Positions 14,840 to 23,486 of a stretch of 33,424 bases of DNA are shown here, piece after piece. Below the pieces are notes generated by a model. That model had not been told where the DNA came from, searched no databases, and saw only the letters and a list, made by a program, of their open reading frames with translations. Location: assembly GCA_031267685.1 (NCBI GenBank), contig JAIRYV010000002.1, positions 1 to 33,424 on the forward strand, in the 5' to 3' direction. A program made the translations under genes and the position numbers. Position 1 is the stretch's first letter. Each line of letters starts with the position of its first letter. The DNA comes from Treponema sp. (GTDB lineage: Bacteria > Spirochaetota > Spirochaetia > Treponematales > Breznakiellaceae).

Positions 14840-17346
14840 TGTCTGACTCTCAAGCGCCTATGAATCCGAGTTACGAAATTGTGCAATATAAGCACGGGCT
14901 TAATGCCCGCATCCTGATACACGGAGTGCGCGAGTACAAGTTGCACTGGCATAGGGAAATCGAGATACTTCTGGTACTCAAAGGCCGAGTGCTGGTAACC
15001 GTGGGAGGACAGAAACATGAACTGAAGGAGGATGACATTCTCTTTATCAATTCTGGCGATATGCACAGTACGCTACAGGGGTATGATAACATTATCATCG
15101 CCATTCAGATCAATCCGCAGTTTTGCGAGAATATTTACCCTGAGTTTGAAAAAATGGTGTTTCACTGGCCTGTAGAGACCAAAGACGAGACCAGCATCCG
15201 GCTTTTCCAGCAGATGCGCCTTTTTATTGCTCGAATGGTAGAGGAATACCGCCAGGCCCAGCCGGGAATGGAACTGGCTATTGAGGGTCTGCTTAACGCC
15301 ATGATGTACTTCATAGTGCGACAGGTCCCGTCCACGAAGCTGCCAGTGCCAGATGAATCTGAAAAGGGAGACCCGTACCTGCGCCAAAGAATCCAGCGGA
15401 TCAGCGACTACATCCATGAGCATTATGCTGAGAAGATCAGCCTTGAAAGTCTTGCTCAGGAAGTTTACCTAAACCCCTACTATCTTTCCCACTTTTTTAA
15501 GAAAAAGATGGGGTTCACCTTTCAGGAGTATCTTGACTTTGTACGCCTACAAAAGGCCACGGAGCTGGTTTCACAAACGGACAAGCAGATCAGTGTTATT
15601 GCCCAGGTCTGCGGCTTTCCGGGGACTAAGTCCTTTAACCGCGTCTTTAAAAACTACTACGGGTTCAGTCCTCGGGTCATGCGGAGTCAGCAGGACGCCA
15701 CCATACCGCTGCAGGATCAGGTTTCCTACCTTGGCTATGATTCTCTTCATGTCATGGCTAAGCTGCGTGAGTATCTTGACATTGAGGTGGAGACTGTCGT
15801 GGAGTTTTCTCCCCCGATGGAAGAAGAGATTGCCGTAGACCTGGCTGGTCCAGCGCGGGTATTCTGCCCCCGAGGAAAGCGGCTTGCTTCGGTTGCCCGT
15901 GCGTTTGACATTCTGCGGGAAGATTTGCGGGCTCAGATTCGGGAGGCTGCTCGTGAGTTGGGGATGAAACACCTACGCTTTCACGGCATCTTTAGTGATG
16001 AGCTTCACGTGGTTCGTCGGGACGCGGAGGGTGGCTTCATCTACACATGGAATTACATTGACAGTATTTTCGACTTCCTTATTGGATTAGGGGTACGTCC
16101 GCTGGCAGACCTGACCTTCATGCCTGCGGCCTTGAAAAGTGGGGACAAAGCCGTCTTCTGGTATCAGGGTAATGTGAGCCAGCCGCAGAGCCTGAATGAC
16201 TGGGGTGAGCTGGTGTACCATTTCGCGGCCCACTGCATAGACCGCTATGGTGCGGAAGAGGTTCGTCAATGGTACTTTGAGATATGGAACGAGCCGAATA
16301 TGTCTGGGTTCTGGGACGGCGCGCCAGAGGATTACTTCCGGTTTTTCAAGGCAAGTGTGGAAGCTCTGATCCGTGCTGATCCGTGCCTTAAAATTGCAGG
16401 GCCTGCGCTATGTCCGGTAACGAACCTGAGCATCCCTCTGGTTGATGATTTTATCGCCTATCTCAATGCTCATAAGCTGCCGCTGCATTGTTTTACTTTT
16501 CATGTTTATGACGAGATACAGATCGTTCCCTATCAGGATATTGTTGGCGGGATGATCGGCAAGTTTGGCAGCTCTGACCGGTTTTCCGAGTGTGTGGAAT
16601 ATTATCGGCAAAAGGCTGAGACTTTGGAACATGCTCCAGAGGAATTGTTCATCACTGAGTACAACATATCTGGCATCCACGAGAACTATCTTTTGGATAC
16701 TCTGTTTCCTGCCTGCCATTTGCTCTACAATCTGTGCCGCAACCATGACCGGATTCAGGGTGTGGCGGTGTGGACTCTTTCGGACATCTTCGAGGAGGAT
16801 GGCCCTCTTGCGCGGCCTTTTTCTGGAGGATTTGGCATCATCACCCTTGAAGGAATACGGAAGCCTGCTTATTGGGCTTTGTGGTTTATCCACCGCCTTG
16901 AACGGGACATTATCGCGCAGGGGGATGAATATATCGTAACGAGGGGAACTGACCGGATCACAATCCTCGGCTTTCGTTATCGGCATTACGACCGGTTTTT
17001 TCAGGAAGGAGACCGCTCCCTACTGCGCTACAACAGTCGTTACGAGGTTTTCGAGGGGAAAAGCCCTCTCAGTCTTGGTTTTTCTATTAGGAACATTCGG
17101 GGAACCTGGATGGTTCGGGAATACACCCTTGACCGGAGCCACGGCAGTGCTTATGATCTTTACGTAGATATGGGGATGCCGCTCCGTTTATCTGCCACTG
17201 ACGCGGACTATCTCCGGGAAAGCGCTCGTCCCCACCTGAGTGTCCGTACTTTGAACGCTGGTGAGGGTGGGCAGCCTGTGGAACTCCGTCTGACCGTGCA
17301 GCCTCTGGGGATAAAGTTTCTTGAACTGCAAAGAGTTCGGGAGTAG
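14839..17346 (+). CDS. AraC-type regulator fused to a GH39 glycosidase
   Basis: This is an 835-residue two-part protein. Residues ~10-95 form an AraC-type cupin sensor (HWHREIEILLVLKGRVLVTVGGQKHELKEDDILFINSGDMH); ~182-285 form the double helix-turn-helix (ISLESLAQEVYLNPYYLSHFFKKKMG, SVIAQVCGFPGTKSFNRVFKNYYGFSP); the remainder is a glycoside hydrolase family 39 module with acid/base Glu485 in WYFEIWNEPN and nucleophile Glu607 in LFITEYN. Both catalytic residues are present, so it may hydrolyse xylosides or related sugars in the cytoplasm, or use the module to sense them. There is no signal peptide. The start is uncertain: GTG 14839 has GAGG 11 nt upstream, while GTG 14818 and ATG 14860 are alternatives. 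It faces the LplABC-type importer across the repeat island and probably regulates it. Confidence 0.9.
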   Translation: MSDSQAPMNPSYEIVQYKHGLNARILIHGVREYKLHWHREIEILLVLKGRVLVTVGGQKHELKEDDILFINSGDMHSTLQGYDNIIIAIQINPQFCENIYPEFEKMVFHWPVETKDETSIRLFQQMRLFIARMVEEYRQAQPGMELAIEGLLNAMMYFIVRQVPSTKLPVPDESEKGDPYLRQRIQRISDYIHEHYAEKISLESLAQEVYLNPYYLSHFFKKKMGFTFQEYLDFVRLQKATELVSQTDKQISVIAQVCGFPGTKSFNRVFKNYYGFSPRVMRSQQDATIPLQDQVSYLGYDSLHVMAKLREYLDIEVETVVEFSPPMEEEIAVDLAGPARVFCPRGKRLASVARAFDILREDLRAQIREAARELGMKHLRFHGIFSDELHVVRRDAEGGFIYTWNYIDSIFDFLIGLGVRPLADLTFMPAALKSGDKAVFWYQGNVSQPQSLNDWGELVYHFAAHCIDRYGAEEVRQWYFEIWNEPNMSGFWDGAPEDYFRFFKASVEALIRADPCLKIAGPALCPVTNLSIPLVDDFIAYLNAHKLPLHCFTFHVYDEIQIVPYQDIVGGMIGKFGSSDRFSECVEYYRQKAETLEHAPEELFITEYNISGIHENYLLDTLFPACHLLYNLCRNHDRIQGVAVWTLSDIFEEDGPLARPFSGGFGIITLEGIRKPAYWALWFIHRLERDIIAQGDEYIVTRGTDRITILGFRYRHYDRFFQEGDRSLLRYNSRYEVFEGKSPLSLGFSIRNIRGTWMVREYTLDRSHGSAYDLYVDMGMPLRLSATDADYLRESARPHLSVRTLNAGEGGQPVELRLTVQPLGIKFLELQRVRE

Positions 17347-17348
17347 AC

Positions 17349-17384
17349 CACCGCCCTTCCCATGATAGGAGTTTTAGGGCGGTG
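17349..17384 (+). terminator. Hairpin after the AraC-GH39 gene
   Basis: A perfect 9-bp stem (CACCGCCCT at 17349-17357 with AGGGCGGTG at 17376-17384) lies 3 nt after the stop codon. No T-tract follows, so it may act as an mRNA 3' stabiliser or a weak terminator. Confidence 0.5.
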
Positions 17385-17432
17385 TTAAGGAGTTTGTCTC
17401 TGCTTGGACTGAGGCGCTTCATTTTTGCTTTG

Positions 17433-17885
17433 CTATGATGGGTGTTTTGTATCAAGCCGTTTTTTGAGATAGGCAACAGCATCGTCAATCAGTTTGGCAA
17501 GCGATGCGCTTTCAAAACCCGCGATATGAAAGTGGTCGTTTTGCAAGGGGAGCAATATCCGTTCACCAGGGGCGTTCAAGACCGCTTCGGCCATGTCCGC
17601 GCTAATCTCACCCATAAGGCTATTGGCAATGACAATACCGATGGGTCCTACAATAAAATCGCCCAGGGCAACAGATCGTTTCACGGCATTCTCGCCCGAA
17701 GCCCCCCGATGTGCGCCGGCTTTCATCATGCGCTCAGTAGCAATCGCATTGGCTCCCAAGGCGATAATTTCTATATCTTCCACACCTGCTGAATGTGCCG
17801 ACGCCGCGATTTCTTTAAGGCGCGGAATCAGAGCTGCCCCGATTCCGCCGCCCATACCATCAATAACCACAATGCGTATTTTCAT
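17433..17885 (-). CDS. DUF3842 family protein
   Basis: This 150-residue cytoplasmic protein matches DUF3842: an N-terminal nucleotide-binding-like strand and glycine loop (IRIVVIDGMGGGIGAALIPRL), then IIALGANAIATERMMKAGAHRGASGENAV and DFIVGPIGIVIANSLMGEISADMAEAV. The function is unknown; the glycine-rich start resembles dinucleotide-binding folds. AAGGAG is 8 nt before ATG 17885 but only 2 nt before ATG 17891, so the shorter form is preferred. It lies downstream of the helicase on the same strand, separated by about 130 nt containing hairpins. Confidence 0.85.
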   Translation of the reverse strand: MKIRIVVIDGMGGGIGAALIPRLKEIAASAHSAGVEDIEIIALGANAIATERMMKAGAHRGASGENAVKRSVALGDFIVGPIGIVIANSLMGEISADMAEAVLNAPGERILLPLQNDHFHIAGFESASLAKLIDDAVAYLKKRLDTKHPS

Positions 17886-17945
17886 ACCCATTACTCCTTG
17901 CTTCCGGCATGTTGATAAGCCCCGCGCTCAGTACACCGGATATCT

Positions 17946-17997
17946 CTGAGCTTGTCAAAGGCCAACGCTCGCCTGCCATACATGCCGGCGCGTTGGC
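17946..17997. repeat. REP-like palindromic sequence and hairpin
   Basis: CTGAGCTTGTCAAAGG (17946-17961) is one base from CTGAGCTTGTCGAAGG, a palindromic motif I recall as common between genes in many bacteria. It is followed by an 8-bp stem, GCCAACGC (17961-17968) with GCGTTGGC (17990-17997), extended by an inner GCC/GGC. It lies between the helicase and DUF3842 genes. Confidence 0.45.
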
Positions 17998-18013
17998 TCT
18001 GCGACAGGGGTTT

Positions 18014-19705
18014 TTACTTTTTGAATAAACTCAAAAAATAAGATAAGACTCCTTTCTTTTGAACTGGCTTTGTCTCAGGGTCTGTGTGCGCTTTGGCTGT
18101 AGGCACAAGAGGCGGGGCAACAGGCGTGGACTCGGTCTGCGGTTCTGTGGGAGCGCTCTGGGTTGGGTCTTGGCTTGGCTTTTTGCGTCGCCGTTTGCTC
18201 TGTCCACCGTGCTTAGCGCCTTCACCATACTTCTGCCGGTAATAAGCCATACGCTCATCAAACGACAATTTGCTCAGGTCATACTCGTCTGCTTTCTCCA
18301 CGCACTTCGTTTCAGCGCGGGCTTGTATAGCGCCGCGTTTTGTTGTGCTGCGCTGCTGAGTACCACGCTCACGACGCTTTGGCGCGGTGGATGCTGAACG
18401 TTCTGGCGCGTTTTTCTTGGGACTGCTTTGAGCGGTGTGTTCTGAGTTACGCCGCTGCCGACTTTCGCTCCTGCGTTTTTCCTCGTTCCGTCTGCGCGCG
18501 CCGTGTTCTTCCTCGTGAACCCGCCGCTCTTCGTAACCATCAGTACGAACCCGTACGCCTTCGCTCCTGTCTTCCCCATAGCGGTCTGTGCCAGCCGTTT
18601 CCGCTGGAATCTTTTTGCCGATGTACCTCTCTATTGCGGGAAGCTCATACACGTCCTGCTCGCTCACCAGGGAAATGGCCTTACCGGTTTTGCCAGCGCG
18701 GGCTGTACGTCCGATACGATGCACGTAGTTTTCAGCCTCCACCGGCAGATCGTAGTTCACGACCAGACTCAGCCCCTCGATGTCCAGCCCACGCGCTGCC
18801 ACATCAGTCGCCACCAGGTAACGCACCACGCCGGACTTAGTATCCTCAATGATCTTGAGGCGCTTTGATTGAGGCAAGTCACCAATGATGAACTCACATT
18901 CAAAGCCATTCAGCTGTAGACGTTTAGCCAGAATCTCTGCATAGCGTTTTGTGTTACAAAAGATCACGGCGCTTTCGGGCTGTTCCGTTTGCATAATCCC
19001 CAGCAGTAATCTCAGCTTGTCTTCGGAAGGCACATGGTAGAGGAATTGCTGAACCTCTTCAACGGTAACCGATTCCGGCTCAATAGCGATCTCAAAGGGT
19101 GACTTGGTGTATTCCCATGCGAGGTTTTTGACCCAGGCATTGAGCGTGGCGCTGAAGAGCATGGTCTGACGCTGATCAACTGGTGACACTACTTTGATGA
19201 GTTTACGCAGGTCAGGGTAGAACCCCATGTCGAACATGCGGTCTGCTTCATCCAGCACGAGAAACGCGATATTCATGAGGTTCATCTGGCCGCTCTGACT
19301 GAGGTCAAGCACTCGTCCTGGTGTTCCCACGAGAACCTGCGCGTTATCCTTGAGCAATCTCTGTTGCAGCCCGTAACCGACCCCGCCATAAAAGCTGCCG
19401 ATTTTGAATGGCAGATATTTGCCGATAATCTTCGCCTCTTCCTCAATCTGGACGGCCAGCTCACGAGTGGGAACCATGATGAGTGCCTTTTTGCCATGGA
19501 GAGGCGATTCGTTCAGGAGTCGCTGAAAGATCACGATAAGGTACGCGGCGGTTTTTCCGGTTCCAGTCTGAGACTGAACATAAAGGTCCTGCCCTCCAAA
19601 AGCATGAACCAATACTTGCTCTTGAACCGGTGTACAGGTAACGTAATCCGACTCGGTGATACCCCGTTGGAGGTCGGGGTGTAAATTAAGCTCTGTGAAT
19701 TCCAT
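18014..19705 (-). CDS. DEAD-box ATP-dependent RNA helicase with basic C-terminal tail
   Basis: This 563-residue protein has the complete DEAD-box core: Q motif (CTPVQEQVL), motif I (SQTGTGKTAA), Ia (VPTRELA), Ib (TPGR), II (VLDEADRMFDMGF), III (FSATL), V (ATDVAARGLDI) and VI (HRIGRTARAGKTG). It would unwind RNA in ribosome assembly or decay. From about residue 380 it has an Arg/Glu/Ser/Lys-rich disordered tail, then a short conserved-looking stretch (DLSKLSFDERMAYYRQKYGEG) and a Pro/Thr-rich end finishing SYFLSLFKK. The start at 19705 fits the family (MEFTELNLHPDL) but has no Shine-Dalgarno. A promoter-like TATACT lies so close that the leader would be only about 8 nt. The phosphatase gene diverges from the same short region. 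Confidence 0.94.
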   Translation of the reverse strand: MEFTELNLHPDLQRGITESDYVTCTPVQEQVLVHAFGGQDLYVQSQTGTGKTAAYLIVIFQRLLNESPLHGKKALIMVPTRELAVQIEEEAKIIGKYLPFKIGSFYGGVGYGLQQRLLKDNAQVLVGTPGRVLDLSQSGQMNLMNIAFLVLDEADRMFDMGFYPDLRKLIKVVSPVDQRQTMLFSATLNAWVKNLAWEYTKSPFEIAIEPESVTVEEVQQFLYHVPSEDKLRLLLGIMQTEQPESAVIFCNTKRYAEILAKRLQLNGFECEFIIGDLPQSKRLKIIEDTKSGVVRYLVATDVAARGLDIEGLSLVVNYDLPVEAENYVHRIGRTARAGKTGKAISLVSEQDVYELPAIERYIGKKIPAETAGTDRYGEDRSEGVRVRTDGYEERRVHEEEHGARRRNEEKRRSESRQRRNSEHTAQSSPKKNAPERSASTAPKRRERGTQQRSTTKRGAIQARAETKCVEKADEYDLSKLSFDERMAYYRQKYGEGAKHGGQSKRRRKKPSQDPTQSAPTEPQTESTPVAPPLVPTAKAHTDPETKPVQKKGVLSYFLSLFKK

Positions 19706-19719
19706 ATTTTATAGAAGAA

Positions 19720-19749
19720 AGTATACAAGATTTTTTTACAAATAGTTAA
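19720..19749 (-). promoter_or_regulatory. Candidate promoter of the helicase gene
   Basis: On the minus strand TTAACT (19749-19744) and TATACT (19725-19720) are 18 nt apart. The expected start of transcription is about 8 nt from the ATG, leaving no room for a normal ribosome site. Confidence 0.4.
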
Positions 19750-19786
19750 GGAGGACAGAGACATAGATTTACTGTTATGATGAAGT

Positions 19787-20518
19787 ATGACACAAATTGA
19801 AACTGAGGCGGGTCGGCTTATCCCGCTGGAAAAACTGTACAACACACGCGACCTGGGCGGCTATGAGACGCAGGACAAGCGGCGCGTGCGTTTTGGGCGT
19901 CTCTATCGCGCTGGCGAGCTGTATGTAGCGACCGCCAATGACAAGGCTGCGCTTGAGGCGCGGGGCATCAGAACCATTGTGGACTTTCGGGGGCTGTCGG
20001 AAGCCAGACTATATCCTGATATACAGCCGCACGGGCTTCAGCAGCAGGTCGCTTTACCCATTGACGCGGGCAGTCTGCTAGACCTGTCCCGTGTTGGGCG
20101 TGATATGTCCGGCGAGATGTTTATGATGAACCTTTACGCTATCATCGTAGAAGCAGCGCGTCCTCAATACCGTGAATTGTTTCGCCTGATTAGCGATACT
20201 GTGAATACGCCGCTCCTGTTTCACTGCTCTGCGGGCAAGGATCGCACTGGCATCGCCGCGTCGCTCATCTACTACGCGCTTGGTGTGAACCGCGAAACCA
20301 TATACGCGGACTATCTGCTTTCCGCAAACTACCTCAAGGAGCATACCAAGAAATGGATTAAGGATGAACCGCACCTTGAACCAGTTATGAGCATACGGCG
20401 CGAGTATCTTGAGACAGCGTTCAAGGTTATTGATGAAAAGTTCGGTGGCATGGATCGCTATGTGAAGCAGGAATTGGGCGCTGACCCGGCGCATTTACGC
20501 AAGCTATACACAGAATAG
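19787..20518 (+). CDS. Tyrosine-protein phosphatase (Y_phosphatase3 / LipA-like)
   Basis: This 243-residue cytoplasmic phosphatase has the CX5R active-site loop HCSAGKDRTG (Cys147, Arg153) and the family's N-terminal NTRDLGGY motif (PF13350). Members dephosphorylate phosphotyrosine or phosphoinositides; the substrate here is unknown. The ribosome site is weak (GATGAAG just before ATG 19787). A perfect AAGGAGG lies 32 nt upstream, too far to serve this start, and no in-frame start lies near it. It is followed after 39 nt by the uracil permease, so the two may share a transcript. Confidence 0.92.
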   Translation: MTQIETEAGRLIPLEKLYNTRDLGGYETQDKRRVRFGRLYRAGELYVATANDKAALEARGIRTIVDFRGLSEARLYPDIQPHGLQQQVALPIDAGSLLDLSRVGRDMSGEMFMMNLYAIIVEAARPQYRELFRLISDTVNTPLLFHCSAGKDRTGIAASLIYYALGVNRETIYADYLLSANYLKEHTKKWIKDEPHLEPVMSIRREYLETAFKVIDEKFGGMDRYVKQELGADPAHLRKLYTE

Positions 20519-20557
20519 GGATTGAGTACGGAATAGGACTATCAGTAATATAGAGGC

Positions 20558-21862
20558 ATGAAAGATGCCACCGTTATGGGGATTAATGAACGGCCCCCAC
20601 TTTCCCGCTGGATTCCACTCAGTTTCCAGCATGTATTCGCTATGTTCGGCGCGACCATTCTCGTGCCGCTTCTTACGGGTTTACAGCCATCGACCGCGCT
20701 GTTCACAGCGGGAACCGGAACTTTGCTGTATATAGCGATTACCGGAGCGAAAGTACCTGCCTTTTTAGGCTCGTCTTTCGCGTTTATCCCAGCCTTGATT
20801 GGGATACGTGAAGTCTATGGAATGCCCAGCGCGCTCGGCGGTGCCGTCGCTGCTGGGCTTTTTTATTGCCTAGTGGCTCTGATCGTAAAGCTCTCTGGCA
20901 CTAAATGGCTCGACCGCGCTCTGCCGCCAGTGGTGATTGGCTCGGTAATCATCGTTATTGGCCTGAACCTCGCTCCAATCGCCATGTCGTCGGCCATGAA
21001 TGACGCTGCTGGGAACTATTCTCTCGTAAGCCTTTCCATCGCGACCTTTACTCTGCTCCTTGCTGTGATTGCCACAATCTTTTTCAAGGGCTTTTTTAAC
21101 ACAGTCTCGATACTCTTCGGCCTTGTGGGTGGCTATCTCTTCACGCTTATCATGGGCTTCTTCTTTCCCGCGTATCAACTTATCAGTTTTGACACGGTGC
21201 ATGAGAGCGCATGGTTTGGATTTCCGCGCTTTGCCATTCCAGAGTTCCGCTTTGTGCCTATCGTAACGTTCATCATCGTGTCCCTTGCTACAGTCTGCGA
21301 ACATTTGGGCGATACCCTGGTTACCTCGCGGGTGGTGGGGAAGGATTTTTATAAAAACCCCGGCTTGCACCGTACCCTCGCTGGCGACGGGCTTGCGACC
21401 GCGTGGGCTGCGTTCTGGGGCGGGCCGCCCAACACCACGTATGGCGAAAACATTGGCGTCATGGCGATCACCAAAGTGTACAGCGTGTGGGTTATCGGCG
21501 GCGCGGCGTTCATCGCCCTGATCCTTTCCCTTATACAGAAATTCGGCGCGGTGATTCATACCATCCCCAGTCCGGTTATGGGCGGAATCTCCATGCTCTT
21601 GTACGGTCTCATTGCCTCAAGCGGGCTGCGAACCATTGTTGAAAGCGGCGTTGATTATAAAAACAAGCGGAACCTGACGATTTCGTCTGTGATTCTCGTG
21701 ATCGGCATTGGAGGCGGTGTGCTAAAGTTCTCAGTGGGTTCCGACGTGGTATTCCAGCTTGGCGGCGTGGCACTGGCAACAGTGGTGGGCATTGCGCTTA
21801 ATCTGATTCTGCCCAAGACTGTTGATGAACCGAAGAAAGGCAAACGCGCTCAATCTCGCTGA
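20558..21862 (+). CDS. uraA: Uracil/xanthine permease (NCS2 family, UraA-like)
   Basis: This 434-residue membrane transporter has about 14 hydrophobic segments. Family marks are SFQHVFAMFGATILVPLLTG at the N-terminus, AFLGSSFAFIPAL, the signature region around GDGLATAWAAFWGGPPNTTYGENIGVMAITKV, and LYGLIASSGLRTIV. UraA-type members import uracil with protons; xanthine or urate is possible for the superfamily, but the spacing and motif favour uracil. ATG 20558 follows GAGG very closely; ATG 20576 is an alternative. The last 65 nt overlap the 3' end of the convergent DUF115 gene on the opposite strand. Confidence 0.92.
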   Translation: MKDATVMGINERPPLSRWIPLSFQHVFAMFGATILVPLLTGLQPSTALFTAGTGTLLYIAITGAKVPAFLGSSFAFIPALIGIREVYGMPSALGGAVAAGLFYCLVALIVKLSGTKWLDRALPPVVIGSVIIVIGLNLAPIAMSSAMNDAAGNYSLVSLSIATFTLLLAVIATIFFKGFFNTVSILFGLVGGYLFTLIMGFFFPAYQLISFDTVHESAWFGFPRFAIPEFRFVPIVTFIIVSLATVCEHLGDTLVTSRVVGKDFYKNPGLHRTLAGDGLATAWAAFWGGPPNTTYGENIGVMAITKVYSVWVIGGAAFIALILSLIQKFGAVIHTIPSPVMGGISMLLYGLIASSGLRTIVESGVDYKNKRNLTISSVILVIGIGGGVLKFSVGSDVVFQLGGVALATVVGIALNLILPKTVDEPKKGKRAQSR

Positions 21863-23486
21863 CACTCCATACGCAGCTCTGTTCAATGATATCAGCGCTG
21901 TGAAGCCGTGGGTTACGGCGCTTGAACGCGGCGGCCAGGGGCAAGAGCGTGGCAAAGACAAGCCGTGACTCCGCGTCAAGGCGCTTGATATACGCGCCGC
22001 TGGTCAAGCGTGGGAGTGCGTTAATACGCTCACAATAGTCAGCCAGAAACGCTGTCGCGCTCAACCCCACGCAGGGCGCCGTGTGGCCTGACTCAAAGAG
22101 CAGGGCTGGCTTGGGGCGCGGCGCGAGCTGTCGGATTTTGATGGGCGCTCCAAGTCCCTTTGCCAGCTTAACAGTGGCGTGAAGCGTCGCGGCCTTTGCC
22201 TCAAGGCGGCTTCGGTACATGCTAAGAAGTGGCGTTTCATAGTACCAGCTGTTTTTCTGGTAAACTCGTTTGAGAGCTGCGCTGCGATACAGAAAGGCTG
22301 AAGCAAGCGATTCATAGGGAGCAAGGCGAGTTTGACGGCGCTCAAAGCTAGGGTTCATATAGGTTCCCCGTGCATAAGCGCGTCCAAGCGGATAAGCGAA
22401 GTCCGCGCCGTAGAGCGCTATTACAGCCGCCCCAAGGCTGTCGGCAAGGGACATGGCCGCGTAGGTAACATTCCCGCCGGATGTGTCCACAGCGGGCAGA
22501 TGACGCCACTTGCGTGAAACATAGCGGGTCAGGGGATGACCGCTGGAGAAGAAGCGCGGGCGTTGCGTACGGGACGCAACAAGCGGCGGACTTGCCAGAT
22601 CAAGGTAAAGGGGACAGGGCAAGCCTAACATAAAATGCACATAACTGATGTGCTGACAATCAATGGAAACAACCGCATCTGGCGTAAGGCCGGCCTGAAG
22701 CAGCGCGGGAAGGCTTGTATCAGTGGCCATGAGAAACGTGTTGTCTCGTGTTTCAACAAGACGGGGAAGCTGTATATCAAGCGAAGGACCAGCCGCTGTT
22801 ATCGAAACGTGTTTAACAGCGGGAAACGGCGCGTCCTGAGCATCAATATCCATACTGAGGATGTTATGGACAATGTTTGAAAACCAGCGCATTCCAAAAG
22901 ACGCCTGCACGGAATAGTCATTATTGACAAGATTGATGGCGCGTTGAATGGTGTCGAATGTTGCGTTAAAACGTGCTGTATCAAACTCGGTTCTGCTTCG
23001 CAGTGGTAGAACCCGTATTCCACCAGCCAGCGCCGGGTTATATTCGCTAAGAATCGCCTGCTCGATCAGCGACAGCGGGGCGTCTAGTAGCAGAAGCACA
23101 CGCGGATCGCCCAGTATCGTGGTATAGTCTCTGGCACTGAAAAGCTCCACGATACCGCCTATATCATAATCAATCACCAGAACCCGCTCGATATCAGACC
23201 GCGTCAAGGCGGACTCAATGGCAAAACCGCCTCCCAGTCCCAAAAACACGAGGAAGCCTTCGTCCTTGCATATGCCTAGCAATCGCTCGGCTTCCCGTTT
23301 CGGGTCAACCAGCGAGTGTAAGGCCCTGGGCGGGGCGCTTCCGGTCTTGTCGCGCCACGCGGGAATGAGCTGGCCTGAACGCGACGGTAAAAACGTGTAA
23401 CAAGACGCGCTGTTTTGCGCCGCAACAAGGCGATCGCGGAGATCCGGGTTTATCCGGGACAGGGCAAGGAGGTTTTGTTCAAGCAT
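21798..23486 (-). CDS. DUF115 / MptE-like (motility accessory factor-like) protein, copy 2
   Basis: This 562-residue protein belongs to the DUF115 family (6-hydroxymethylpterin pyrophosphokinase MptE-like; also Maf proteins). The core (about residues 228-330) has HVSITAAGPSLDIQLPRL, MATDTSLPALLQAGLTPDAVVSIDCQ and, later, YGADFAYPLGRAYARG. Maf relatives transfer nonulosonic sugars to flagellin; MptE makes a folate-like precursor, and spirochaete members are more often near envelope or motility genes (family knowledge). The N-terminus has a glycine-rich FLVFLGLGGGFAIESAL segment. It overlaps the upstream paralogue by 8 nt (translational coupling), and its 3' end overlaps uraA by 65 nt. Flagellin glycosylation is a reasonable hypothesis, not shown here. 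Confidence 0.85.
   Translation of the reverse strand: MLEQNLLALSRINPDLRDRLVAAQNSASCYTFLPSRSGQLIPAWRDKTGSAPPRALHSLVDPKREAERLLGICKDEGFLVFLGLGGGFAIESALTRSDIERVLVIDYDIGGIVELFSARDYTTILGDPRVLLLLDAPLSLIEQAILSEYNPALAGGIRVLPLRSRTEFDTARFNATFDTIQRAINLVNNDYSVQASFGMRWFSNIVHNILSMDIDAQDAPFPAVKHVSITAAGPSLDIQLPRLVETRDNTFLMATDTSLPALLQAGLTPDAVVSIDCQHISYVHFMLGLPCPLYLDLASPPLVASRTQRPRFFSSGHPLTRYVSRKWRHLPAVDTSGGNVTYAAMSLADSLGAAVIALYGADFAYPLGRAYARGTYMNPSFERRQTRLAPYESLASAFLYRSAALKRVYQKNSWYYETPLLSMYRSRLEAKAATLHATVKLAKGLGAPIKIRQLAPRPKPALLFESGHTAPCVGLSATAFLADYCERINALPRLTSGAYIKRLDAESRLVFATLLPLAAAFKRRNPRLHSADIIEQSCVWSVSEIERVCLSSVHQQSWAESD

Noticed and set aside
20870-21559. 229-codon minus-strand frame opposite uraA
   Set aside because: A shadow of the permease: highly charged and without motifs, while the plus strand encodes a clear NCS2 transporter.
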